Positions 31,706-43,213 of a stretch of 64,000 bases of DNA are shown piece after piece (position 1 is the first letter of the stretch; each line of letters starts with the position of its first letter). Both the position numbers and the translations under genes were made by a program. This stretch comes from Euborellia annulipes (lineage: Eukaryota > Arthropoda > Insecta > Dermaptera > Anisolabididae), in contig JAKCPI010009525.1 in assembly GCA_023213315.1 (NCBI GenBank), forward strand, positions 62,001 through 126,000, written 5' to 3'. A model generated the notes under the pieces. It saw only the letters and a program-made list of their open reading frames with translations. It had not been told where the DNA came from and did not search any database.

Positions 31706-31967
31706 CAGTGGCGGAACCAGAGGTGTTTCTCGGGGGATAATCTGGAGTGACTGGTTGCACAGCACACATTTTATTTTTCTTAATTTCAGTAATTTAAAGG
31801 TGAATTCTGTACTTGTTTGTCAGAATATAAATACAAATCAAGTTTTTAAGTATTAATTTTTAAAATTTTACATTAAAAATACATTTTTTTTTTCGAAAAA
31901 AAGTATTTTTTTCAAATCTCAGGGGGGTAATTATCCCCATTTACCCCCCCCCTTGTATCCGCCCTTG
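31706..31967. mobile_element. hAT MITE, 262 bp, exact 8-bp target duplication
   Basis: The tips cagtggcggaaccagagg and ttgtatccgcccttg are imperfect inverted copies. The flanks gtgtagac at 31698-31705 and 31968-31975 are identical. A string close to the hairpin repeat (tctggagtgactggttgcac) lies inside the left end. Confidence 0.9.
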
Positions 31968-32199
31968 GTGTAGACCAATCAAAAAAATTTATCAATACCT
32001 CTGGGTACTTACACATAGCACACATTAACTAGAGCTCCGGTGATTATTATTACTTTACTTTTTATCTCTAATTTATGTCTATTTCAGGAATATTTTTATT
32101 TAAGACTGACAAATTAATATTAATTATTAGTCCTAATGTTTCGTCAATGAATGTATCATATTATTTAAGAACATCTACAAAATAATTGATTTATGAATT

Positions 32200-32526
32200 T
32201 TAATAAAAATCGTTTGAGCGGATTTTGAGAAAAACGGAAAAAAAAACTGAAAACGTACATCAATAAAGTACTAGTATTCTTTGACAGATTTTGTTCAAAA
32301 GCTTCGTGTTACGTCTCAGGGGGGGGTACCTAAATTAAATATAAAATTTCAACCTCCTAGCGTTCTTGAGATATTTTGTTCACAGACAGACCATGTTGCA
32401 AAAACCACTTTTTTGGTCTCAGGGGATCTCAAAACGTGTATATCCTATCAAAATCTCGGCATCGAATTTTTTATATGAATCCAATACTTTCTCACTATAT
32501 ATATACATATATAGGTAAGAGTAAGT
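32200..32526. mobile_element. Fold-back element fragment (right arm and tip)
   Basis: attttgttcaaaagcttcgt, ttcttgagatattttgttca, tcaaaatctcggcatcgaat and the tip ataggtaagagtaagta follow the right half of the element at 14644-15750. The left half is absent. Confidence 0.8.
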
Positions 32527-32695
32527 AAAAAAAAAAAAAAAAAAAAAAACGTTAGATGCTTAAATTTGATATTTGATATCGATCAGTCAATCAGTACTAG
32601 TAATAATACCCATCTACTTCTTTTATTTTATTATTATTTTTTTTTGACGTTACATCGCCTTCCGATGCATGTATAGGGGCCGAGTATTTTATTTT

Positions 32696-32840
32696 AAATA
32701 AGGTCTTTTTCGGCATCGAAGGCCATATAGACCTCGTTTCTATTTATTTCAATTGGACCAATTGAAATAAATTTTTTGTCGCATAAGCCGGGCTTTTGGT
32801 ACACCAGAAGCTAATGATCTAGCCCTGACCCACAGGTTAA
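32696..32840 (-). repeat. SINE family B copy
   Basis: The 3' module (aaggtctttttcggcatcga on the plus strand), a body hairpin (ttcaattggaccaattgaa, a near-perfect palindrome) and a tRNA-like head region ending near gacccacaggtt are all present. Confidence 0.6.
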
Positions 32841-32844
32841 AGGT

Positions 32845-34560
32845 ATTTTTTATTTTATTCAAAACGATTTTGATTGTATTGACTTAAGGGATGTTCATTT
32901 CGATATTCCAGTATCCCATGGAAAAGATATGACCCCTCGTTGTCTTAACTTAGCTAGATATTTTTTTATATCATTTCTTGGTTGTAATCTTCCTATTATT
33001 TTCGATTAAAGATAACAACTCAACATTATGAGGTTCTTGTTTGTCCGGACCACGGAAGCATAGAGATTGTCAAATTATAACACTTAGACATTTGTCAAAA
33101 AAACAAACAAGACAAGATTCAAGAGTAAACGTCTAAAAATTCCCAGACTTAAATATGAATGCACTATATAGCTTACATATTTATTTTTTTTTTTTTTAAG
33201 AAAATCTTTTAGACCCGGGTTGAAGAAAACAGTTCTGTAAACATTTAAAAGTCTGTTAGTAAACATCGCTTTGGACTTTAAAATTATAGGCTGTTGCTAA
33301 AGCAACTTTAAAGGAACCGTTAACTATTCCCTGCTGTTAAGATATATAGATAGATGCAAAACGATTGGGCCCGCAAAATGACAGCTCTCTATGTAGTTGG
33401 CCAAGTTGACCGCAAGGGCGCATTGTCAAATTGCATAATTTATAATAGTACCAAAATTATAAAAGAAATAAAAATAGTAATTATATTTGTATTCTTTAAA
33501 TTTTAATTGTTAATATTAGGTTACAAAACAAAAAATGTTTAAATATTTAAATATCGTAAAATAAAAATAATAAATACGTTGGTAGATCTGGCTGTCAGAT
33601 GTTAAATTATAAAGAAACTGGGATTATAATATAACCACACTTTTTCTCTTCATCGAATGAATATCTATAATAATTAATAATATCGCTTAAAACGTTTCAG
33701 AAACTAAAGAAAACTCAATTAAATTAATGTATTTCTATCTTACCTCTCTCGCGTGATAATATAGTCACCAAATTCTTATTTATTTCAATGAAACTAATCA
33801 GGTTAGTGGATACTTTATAGTTTAAAGCTCCGAATTTCAACCTTTATTTTAAATACAGCTTTTACGAACCCATCATCTTTAAATACGTTCTTGCAACCCA
33901 AAATTATTTAGAGGAAGGTTTAAACCAACAAAAGGTTTAAGAACGTTAAATAGTTCTTGAACCGGGCATAGGCCTATTATTATTTTTTTTTAAGAATTAA
34001 TTCTTATAAAATAATTAAAAGTAATAGTAAATAATTAAAAGTAATAGAAAATTGGCCTATATATATAATCATCTTATCAGTTGTGTATGAATTACTTTGA
34101 CTAAGCGTTGATTTGTATACAATTGTTAAGTGTATATGCAATATTACATAGAAGTATATTGTACTCTATACATTCATGAAAATTGAATGAAACCTATCAA
34201 TAACATCGGCGATTTTATCCTAATAGAATTGGAGAAATTTAAGTTGTCTTCAAATCAGGATTATAAGCTTAACTGCTTTATCCCCTAGGCTAATCGCTAC
34301 TTAATTAATTTCATAGACCTAGATAAAATGAATAATAAATTTTTTGTAATTCTTCATTTACATTTCTAATATAAGAATGTTTTTTTTGTTTAGATTATTT
34401 TTTCCGAATTCATCTCTCTTTCGTAAGCTACATCCCCTCGGAGAGACAAATAGTTAATAGTTATTTATTTTTATAGAGAAAAGGACATTTTTCATTTCAA
34501 CGTACTATTATCAAGATAAAGAAACAATTTATAGTAGTGGGAGGGAAAGAGTGGAGTGAA
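32845..34560. other. AT-rich stretch, no gene seen
   Basis: Only short mixed patches (33355-33430, gttggccaagttgaccgcaa). No frame, splice pair or repeat terminus can be defended. Confidence 0.45.
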
Positions 34561-34564
34561 AAAC

Positions 34565-34795
34565 GGTAGTGACAGGAAGAGATAGGCCTAAGAGGAAAGG
34601 TGGAGAGGCCTCTGTTCTTATTCCTCAGGTCTTGACCCTGGACCCATATAAGTTCTGTCTATCAGGACAATCAGTTGGAAAGTCACCTGTACAAACAGCC
34701 TCAAATCATTACCTCACTATTTTAATGTCGGGAATAAAGAGAAAAAAGAAATTAGAGAGAAGAAAAAAATATCTAAAGGTGAATATGTAGAACAG
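34565..34795 (+). other. Unique mixed-composition segment with an open frame, uncertain
   Basis: A frame is open for about 73 codons, starting MTGRDRPKRKGG and ending in a lysine-rich tail. The base mix at 34600-34720 is balanced, unlike its neighbours. I recognise no family and see no convincing splice sites. Confidence 0.15.
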
Positions 34796-34799
34796 CCAG

Positions 34800-35530
34800 T
34801 TTTTTTAATTGTAAAAAAAAAAACAACAACAAAGTTTAAATGTTAAACCAAGAGCGGATTCAGAGGACTTTTTGAGAATGTAAAATTCTTTCAAATATTT
34901 AAAAAAATTATTTTTTTTTAAAAGGAGATGAGCTAAATTAACAGAGCTCTTTTAATGAATGTTTAATGAAAAATACTTTAAGGGACACGTAGAGTTCTTT
35001 CCATCATCAAGCCTTTCACTCTTGATTTAAACTTTTCTATTTTCATCAGGTCTTTTGTGCATAAATGAAACAACTTAATGATGATAAAAGCCCTTTAAAA
35101 TTAAAATAGGGCAATAATATCCTTACAGGGATCGAGGGACTTTGATAAATAAAAAAAAAAATCAATAAAAAATAAAAAACTGGCCTTTGGTTGACTCAAG
35201 TCCCCCTGCTGCAGACCCTCGCCTTTCCTTAATCTTGAGTCTTGGGGGGGGGGGGAGATGTTTAATTATTCCTCTTAGCCCCTTGATATTATAAATAAAA
35301 TTTATTTTCCTATCAAGACAAAAGACACAAAACTTTTTATTAATTTCATTCAGATGGTTTTTTTTTTTTTTTTAATTTGAACTTAATTGATGATAAAATT
35401 CAAAACGAAACTTTTAATTCCAACTAAATATAATTTTAAAATTAACTTTTGGATTAAAGGTCAAAGACAAAAGATGATGATGCATCCATCCATTTTCTAA
35501 TAGTTTTCTTTTCTTTTACTAAGATACTTT
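34800..35530. other. Stretch without supported gene
   Basis: AT-rich, with a G-run at 35245-35257 and poly-T at 35359-35374. Confidence 0.45.
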
Positions 35531-35539
35531 TTTGCGGCT

Positions 35540-35790
35540 TTGCTGGGTAATGGTGTCCGTCTGTCCGTCTGTCTGTCCGTCTGTGAAGGCTTTTAAGGCG
35601 CTGACGTCAAGTCAATTAGCCGACAGAGGCGGCCAATATTCTTCTACAGTTGTTGTTGTTGATCACAGAAGCAGGTAGACTGTCTGTCTATAAGTCTGTC
35701 TGTCCGTTTGTCGGTAGCAGGATGACGGTAGCGCATCAAGCATCAGCCACCTCCCTCAACCTCAACCTAACGAAAGCTTCTCTTTTATAT
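35540..35790 (+). repeat. Repeat with (GTCTGTCC)n runs
   Basis: gtccgtctgtccgtctgtct (35551 on) and gtctgtctataagtctgtct (near 35685) bracket a mixed segment that ends ttttatatatatagac. The style recalls the retrotransposon-like tail at 10555-10890 in the opposite sense. Confidence 0.45.
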
Positions 35791-36164
35791 ATATAGACAC
35801 TTGATGATGATGATGAAATCTCTTTTGTCTATTTGACCAAATACAGTAGATGGAGTTTGCTTTTTAATCAAGGAATTAGCATCCGGTTATTCATCATTCG
35901 ACATGTTAAAAGCATATTCTTGATACATATAAACGAGTAAGTATATAATAGCCCATTCTTTATTTCTTAATTATTAAAAGTAGACATCAAAAAATATTTT
36001 TAAAACGTAAATCCGATCGACTTTTGATAGAGATCCATAGAAGCCAATAATCTCTTTTATTAAATTTGAAACAATTTCTTTTTGAAGTTTAAATAGGTCT
36101 GACTCCACAGCGCAAAAAAAAAATAGGCATGATTACAATACTTCCCTTTTAATAAAAAAGGTTA

Positions 36165-36295
36165 GGTTATTTGCCGGGGAGGCCATAGTTGGAGAATACA
36201 CCAACCGCCACCAAGATTGTTGCTGACAAGCGATGCAGATCCTGGGGTGGGTGGAACAAACGTATAAAACTTTCTCTGGCTGTCATTGGTAATGA
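36165..36295. repeat. Dispersed repeat family C, copy 3
   Basis: It aligns in order with 3335-3478: gccatagttggagaataca, aagattgttgctgacaagcg, gatcctggggtgggtgg and gctgtcattggtaatg. Confidence 0.55.
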
Positions 36296-36871
36296 TGAAA
36301 AATAAATATGTACGTATAGGAGCCGAGAAGGAAATTAAAAAAATAAATAAATTAAAGTTATTTAACTTATTTATAATCATAGGAAATTGAATAAAATAAG
36401 CCATTGTTCAAACATTGAACTGATTTTACTATTAATTCTTCTATAAAAGGCAAATTTCAAATTTTTATTATTACTCTATACATCATGTTATAAATTCGAT
36501 TCATATGTATATGAGTATTTATTTGCATTCATCGTATTCATGAAAACAAGAAAATTTTCATTTATTGTATTTATTATTTTATTAAATTAATGACAAATTT
36601 TTAGTTTCAATTCTTTGATCACAAATTTAAGGCTTTTCATTATTATATAAGATCTTTAAATAGATAGATAAGAAAATACTTGACAGGAGGAGAGAACATT
36701 TTTTAATGTAAACTAAGTACACTCTGAATCACCACAATATAGCCCTGAAGTGGAGTGTAACACCCCGTCCCAAGAAAGGATCGTAATTAAATCAATCTTC
36801 GAAAGAATGAGAGACTACAGGCCGGAGCTGAAAGAGTCCCACCTCATGTAGTACTAGGACATGCTCTAGAG

Positions 36872-37491
36872 CAGGGGTCGGCAACCTGCGGCCCTTTGCA
36901 ATTTTTTGCGCGGATAGTCTGATTTTTTTTTACTTTCTGTTATTTTTTTTAGACTCAATTCAGACCTCGCCAAATTCAAGAAAAAAAGCAAACTTGTGGG
37001 GTTGTGGGACCCCCGGGAGGAACGAAGTTCCTCACGCCTTTCTTCTAACTCAGAATATAATTAAAATAGACCGAATAGCTGGGGGAGTTGAGCCCGCTGG
37101 AACCTCTTGCTCGCCGCCTACTTTAGATAGAAGGAAATAAAGAGAAGATGGGCGTGACCTAGCCAAGGCTTCGGCTAATCTCGCCTTCCTCCGCCGTCGC
37201 TCGGGCGCTGGGAACGAACTTTTGTTAGGAACGCATTTTTGTTACGTTACATTTTCTCCCATTTCACTCTGCGTAAGCCGCTTTAAAGAACTTCGTTCCA
37301 ATAAGATACTTGGCATCAAAAGTTTCAAACAACGAGAAAAATAAAAGCAACAACCATTCATTCTCTTTTTCAAGCTCCGGAAATATTGAAAAATAATTTT
37401 ATTTGGTTTTGTTGTACAATTGAATGTGGGGCCCGCATAAAGAATTTTATTTTGAAAATGGCCCGCCGTCCAAAAAGGTTGCCGGCCCCTG
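36872..37491. mobile_element. hAT MITE, 620 bp, exact 8-bp target duplication
   Basis: The tips caggggtcggcaacctgcgg and ggttgccggcccctg are inverted. The flanks ctctagag at 36864-36871 and 37492-37499 are identical. A GC-rich interior unit (about 36990-37320) is shared with 59955-60265, outside any matching MITE. Confidence 0.92.
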
Positions 37492-37499
37492 CTCTAGAG

Positions 37500-38970
37500 G
37501 ATAGAATTGGAGGAATAAAAGGAATAGTGTGAAACTAAAAGAACATTAATTAATCGTTAGATAGAAATGAATGCAGAAGAAGTTAGAGATAGGAAATCAG
37601 GTAACTTCACGGAGTGCCGGCCTGAGGGCGGTTTGATGTAAAAAGAGAAATTCAAATAATAAAAGATAATTTTTACTATAAAATAAATTAATAATTACAA
37701 ACTAAATCGAAATAAATGTATTAATTGCTTAATAAATTAGTGTGAAAGGAATTAAATGTCACTAATCAACACTATCTACAATATGTCATATTCAAAAGGA
37801 CTGTCTTCAACTATTATGCTATCCTATAATTAAATGCTTCACATACACTATAATTATGTCTAAAGAAGATCTTTGAAATGTTCAAGCAAAGAGATTGCAT
37901 CATCTTGATCTTCTATTTCAACCACGAATAATATTAATTTTGTTGACCTGATTTTAAGCAGTTGCTTTATATTTGGGCGGAAGTCTTGCTATCAAAATCA
38001 TATAATCATGCTTAGTAAATTCGATTTATATAGAGTGAGTGAATGATTTTAAAGAGAGAAAATTAAAAAGTCGAATAGATAGTAGGTAATATAATTAACA
38101 AGATAAAAATTGTATTTCTACACGGAAATTTCGTAAGAGTATTTAGAACTTCTAATATCTCGTTTAGATAAAAAAAAGTAAGCATTTTGTTTGGCAATAT
38201 AAATTATTATATTATAAAGATTTCAACTATTGTTTTACAATAATTATTATAGTCAAAAGATCTTTATAACGATTCCAGGTGAATTGTAGTAAGTAAGCGA
38301 CATTTTTGATAAAGTAAAGATTTATGTTAATATTGAAACTATTTATTATTATTCAGTACCTAACCATATTTTTTTTATTTATATACATATTGTGAATAAT
38401 TTAATAATAAAGGAGATTTTTCGTAAATAACAATAAAGTTTTCTTTTGTTCCTGTAAAATCTCGGATATGTTTAAGATAGAAGATGCATATGATGATGTT
38501 CCTAATTTAATTAGAGAGACTAATTATAATCATAGCAGAATGTGTCCGAAGGTTTTGATTATAATTTATTTTAATGTATTATGGAAACATAGTAAATTTG
38601 AGAAAGGTGATCTCAACCAGAGGTGCGAAAAATATTTTAGAATTGCGAGGTAACGAGATATGTTATGTTTATGATGGAATTATAGAATAAATGTTATTAC
38701 CATTTTATATTTTTGTAAGAGATATGAATGTAAAACATGTTTGGGGGTACGAGATACAAAAAAGGTTGAAAAATTTTAATTTTTAAATTAAGGGACTATT
38801 CAACTATTAAGTAAACAAATTTGACTTTTTTTCGTCTCCCTCCCAGCCAGAAAAAGTAACCATACGCAAAATCTTCCATATGCTGCTTACGTAATACTTG
38901 AATGACCCCTAACATAAGAATTTCAATATATTAAACTTTTAATTGAATATATTTTAAACTCAATGGAAAA
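37500..38970. other. AT-rich 3' flank of the receptor cluster
   Basis: No exon, RNA or repeat terminus. An open plus frame at 38468-38653 has low-information AT-driven composition and is not called. Confidence 0.45.
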
Positions 38971-38977
38971 ATTATTA

Positions 38978-41089
38978 CTAGCCCGGTGGAAATTTTCTAT
39001 TTAGTGAATTATTATTTGTTAACAATACAATAAGATAAGTCATAGCTGTCCCAACAATACTAGATATTAAAGAACGGTCAATTTTAAAAAATCTGTAGGC
39101 CGTAATTTCAATTTCGGTTAACGAAACTTGATCTTTAAATAGCGACAATTCTCTTCGAACAGCTTCAGTTCCTTCTTTCTCTTCTAAATTTATCAAATTC
39201 CTAAAAATTAAAAAAAAATATATAGACCTATATAATTTTTAAAATTACCCAATATATTTTAAACTATTTAAATACCTTTGTAATGTTGATAAAATAGAAT
39301 TCTTCATTTGGACCATAGAATCAATAGAAAATATTACCATAACAATTTTTAAAATTTGATAGATAAACCAAGCAATATAAGTGTTGATAAATGAGTCAAC
39401 ATCTATACTATTTTGCATATTATGCATTTTGAAATTTTGAAACATATGCATATTACGAGCATTTCCAGTAAGGGCGTCATTTAAGACCTCCTTATCTTGA
39501 AAAATCATAACTCTTATCAGCAAATAGCTATAAATTATTAAATAGAAGAAGATATTAATTATTTCGAGTAATAATGGCAATCCATAATGACTGCTGATTC
39601 TGTTGGTTATTTCAGTCAGATTAAAATATGCTTTTCTCAATTGAAATAAATCTGGTGTCTGAAATTCTGAAAAATTGAGCCTAAAAAATAATAAAAAATT
39701 ATTAGCATTAATTTTTTTTTAATATACAGTATAAAGTATAGGCCTAAAATATTTTCATCAACAAATAAATTATCTCATGATTCTCGAAATTTAAACAATT
39801 ATGGATGATTTCATGCAAAATGACTAAATTTTGGATTCGGGCCCTCTCTCATCTCTCCTCTCCTTCCATCCCCATCTGTCCGGCCTTTTTGGGAAAACTA
39901 AATCTCAATGAAATTCCTAAATTTATTTTAACTAGTAAAATTGATTTTAATTGAAATAAATTAAGAAAATATTTAGAACAAAATATTATCAGCTTTGCCA
40001 CTTGTTCATTAATAAGGAATTAAGGTAAGAGCAACCTGGTGAATATACTAAGGTGAGATGAGCGTTAATAAAAAAAAAAAAAAACACACAACAGTTGGAG
40101 ATAATGAGCTGGCCAATTTATTATGATTAACTCCTCCTACTATATGTCAACGTTTCGGAGTCCAAACGACTCCTTCTTCAGGACAATGAGTGTCGATGAA
40201 TGAGGAGTGTCGTTTGAACTCCAAAACATCGACATATAACATCTCAGACTGATCTTAACAACCAAATTTTGAGTCTACAACAATAAGTATTTTAAGAATA
40301 ATTTTTCTTAGCCTAAAAAATAAATTGTGCACTTTGATTTATAATTATTGATATCTATTGGAGCTAGTAAACGAAATATTATTATTACCCATGAGCTGTG
40401 GAAATTCTTGTCCAGAGTGGTGTTCCAATATTATCATTTTTCTTATTGATTATTTTATTATTATCTTTCAAGATGACCCAATCAGTTTCATCAATAAGTT
40501 GTTCAATTTTTTTAAACCGTTGTCTAATTAACAATGACCAATTTGTCACTTGGATAATAATTGAGGAATTGATTAATAAAATAAAATATTTAAAATTTGC
40601 CAAAATATGATAGGATTCTTTAAGAGAAATGTAAATTTTATAAATAATTAATGCAACTTCTACAAGTAAAAATAAAAACAAAAATGTATAAACAAATTTA
40701 ATATTTGATTTATATAATTTGTTTAAATTTTGATTGTAAATTACACGATCGATATGATAAATTTTCTTTATCAAAAAATTCATATTCTTTTTAGCAAGTA
40801 AGGCTGAATTTATAAGAAAAACCATTCCCGATATACAAATATTAAAAAAAATAAATCCTTGATTGAATTGAAAAATCCAATTAGTAGTGCTGTGATCATA
40901 AATAAATAAAATTTTCCAGGTGGTCCAAATTATGATAATTAGTACAAGTAAACAAGTATATAAGATATCATATTTAGAAACAAGAATAAAAACTTCTTCA
41001 TCATCATATTTGAATGAAAATGGAGCTAGTCCTAATATTCGATTAAAAATATAGACAGGGCGAAGAACGGAAAAAATATTAGGATTCAT
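38978..41089 (-). CDS. Gustatory receptor (7tm_7 family), complete, copy 1
   Basis: Three exons: 41089-40389, 39680-39276 and 39200-38978, joined through CATGG|gtaata..tttttag|GCTC (708-base intron) and CAAAG|gtattt..tttttag|GAAT (75-base intron), both phase 2. The joined length is 1,329 bases, 442 residues plus stop, usual for insect chemoreceptors. The start ATG has an in-frame stop two codons upstream. Family marks: the N-terminal RPVYIFNRILGLAPFSF, about seven hydrophobic segments (near residues 43-65, 71-96, 126-152, 160-186, 266-294, 331-353, 412-431), and the C-terminal FFKIDRSLISSIVGTAMTYL, which carries the TY motif; the usual Gln-Phe after it is Thr-Asn. Such receptors are ligand-gated cation channels of taste neurons with an intracellular N-terminus. 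The ligand cannot be told. The larger intron holds an inverted hammerhead-like pair. It is the downstream member of a tandem pair. Confidence 0.92.
40141..40238 (-). other. Inverted pair of hammerhead-like motifs in a receptor intron
   Basis: On the minus strand 40141-40190 reads tgtc, ctgaaga, one base, ggagtc...gactcc (perfect stem II), gaaacgtt, gaca (short stem I). On the plus strand 40190-40238 an inverted relative reads gtcgatga...aggag...ctccaaaacatcgac. The core differs from CUGAUGA, so activity is doubtful. The head-to-head layout matches 30486-30785. Confidence 0.4.
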
Positions 41090-41398
41090 ATTTTACAATG
41101 GGAGTGCTAAGAGTCGAAAGTGAAAAGACTAACTTGAGAATTATTTAAAATGAACAGTATAAATATTCAAGTATATCGATTGATGAAATTTAATTTTATA
41201 AATGGACATTGTTTATTCCATTATATTAAGAGTTAGACAAATTCATAAAGTTGATTGTATAATTAATATATCAATACAAGTAAAAAAAAAATTTGTTGCC
41301 ACGTTAAAAAGATATGTAAATAAAACATATTGATATATTCTTGCAAGAATAAAAAAGCATGATGAAATTTCAAAAATATTTTATTAAAAGGTATTTAA

Positions 41399-41793
41399 GA
41401 TGCGCGTCTCGGGGTGCTAATTTTGGGAGATTCCAGCGGCCACAATTTTGAAGCTATCGACCTCAAATTTTTTTCTAATTAAAGCTATTTAAAATATCTA
41501 CAACTTATAGAAGCCCTTTTTTTGATTTTCGAAAAAATAAATTTTTTTTTTAGATTAATCGCATTAAATAAAAGATATTTTTAAAAAATTCGCTCTATAT
41601 CTTGTAGATAATTAAATTAGTAATCATTGTGTTAAAAATAATTAATTTTTTACCCTTAATTAATTAGCTGGAATCTTTCAAATGAAATGAAATAAATCCC
41701 TGATATCTCTATGGGAAAAACTAACGCCATCTCTTGCCGCCTAGAGTAACTCGGTAGTGAATCGTCTTCTAACTGCTTTTCGAGACGCGCACC
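41399..41793. mobile_element. piggyBac-type MITE, 395 bp, TTAA flanks
   Basis: The tips gatgcgcgtctcg and cgagacgcgcacc are inverted with one mismatch. TTAA lies outside both (41395-41398, 41794-41797), the target of piggyBac transposases. An inverted, end-damaged copy is at 55007-55396. It lies between the two receptor genes. Confidence 0.8.
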
Positions 41794-41975
41794 TTAAAAG
41801 AGAAAATAATGAAAACTCCAATCCCAGGAATGGATATGTTGAACGTCCCTCTACTATCTAAAGATAAAATGAACAAGCGTTTCCTTATTTTTGAAACAGA
41901 TATTCACATTCAACTGCAAAATACCTCAGGAGCAGAGAGGGAAAACTTTAAAAAAAGCCCTAATCCAGAGATTGT

Positions 41976-42130
41976 GGAGATTTTTCAGCATCTTAGGCCA
42001 TTTAGACATTAAATGATACTATACTATATATTGGGATTCAGGCATATTTATTTATACCATTTGGTATTCAAATGATTAAAATAAATAAATAGACTGGAGT
42101 TCGTAAACCACTTCCCTTGGATTTTTGAGG
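41976..42130 (-). repeat. SINE family A, degraded
   Basis: ttcagcatcttaggccattt, the body hairpin catttggtattcaaatga and aaataaatagactgg remain. The head is unreadable. Confidence 0.5.
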
Positions 42131-42134
42131 TAAT

Positions 42135-43210
42135 CAATATTGACATTCGTCCACACGGAGGGGGGAGTTAATGATAGTAACAATCAATTATTGATAACCT
42201 CAACAGACTTACAGTGTGGGTTCGGATTTATAGTAGTATCATGAAAATTTATTTAAGTAATTTCAATACCAATTGATACAAATAAATGAGTTTGGGTAAT
42301 TTGTATCACTTCAAATATTTATATAGAGGATATTAGGAAAATGCCGAAAAAAAAAACAGAATATAGGATTCGTTTTTTATTATTAATATATTTTTTCACA
42401 CATTTAAACATTCTTTGCTAATAGTATAGAGTACAGTACATATGCATTATTTGGTTGGTGGTTTTCTTAATAATAGGATAACAAAGTCTAAACCGTTTAC
42501 ATACTAAAACAAATCCTTTTTATTTGGCAAACACTGCCCAGTTTTTTACGATAAATTAATGATATCGTAGTTATTTAAGTTTCTTTTTATTAAGTTATTT
42601 ATTAGGACTGTTTAATTTTAATCTACATTCGATTGGATAAACTATTTATTTTCTTTCGGGATAAACTCTACTTATTGTTTATTTGAATTACTAGCCAAAG
42701 GAAAATTACTTTTTCCTATTGAGAGTCAATTATTTTTTTTACTTGTATTTGACACTTTTTTTCTGTCATTCGTAATGCTTACGCCTGCCATTCTGTGACC
42801 CGCATCTCACAGTTAATCAATCTATAGTTTTTTGCTTTCATGTTTATAAACTTTTACATAGGTGTAGCCAAACATCTTATTGGAAAAATATATTGCAAAT
42901 CTCATCGGGTAAATTATAAATGTAAGCAATGGCTGGGCTAGCTATACTATACAGTCAGTCAATATTTTACAAGTTGTTTTTAGTTTCCTCTATTTTCAAA
43001 AAATCTCTAATATTTTATTTTAGTTTTTGTTTATTAAAAGATAAGAAGCCCTAATGACAGAGTAATTAAATTAATCTAAAAATTGGTGTTGCCTATCTTC
43101 CAGCATCACGAACAAATTTCTCCAACCCTTAGTAGGTAGACAAGACAGATTCTATATAACTGATAATTAATTCTCTATGCCTATTTTGTAGAAAAATTAC
43201 TAAGTGTGCT
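42135..43210. other. Intergenic AT-rich stretch between receptor genes
   Basis: No gene. It would include the promoter of the downstream receptor only near 41090-41395, where I see no defined element. Confidence 0.45.
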
Positions 43211-43213
43211 GAA

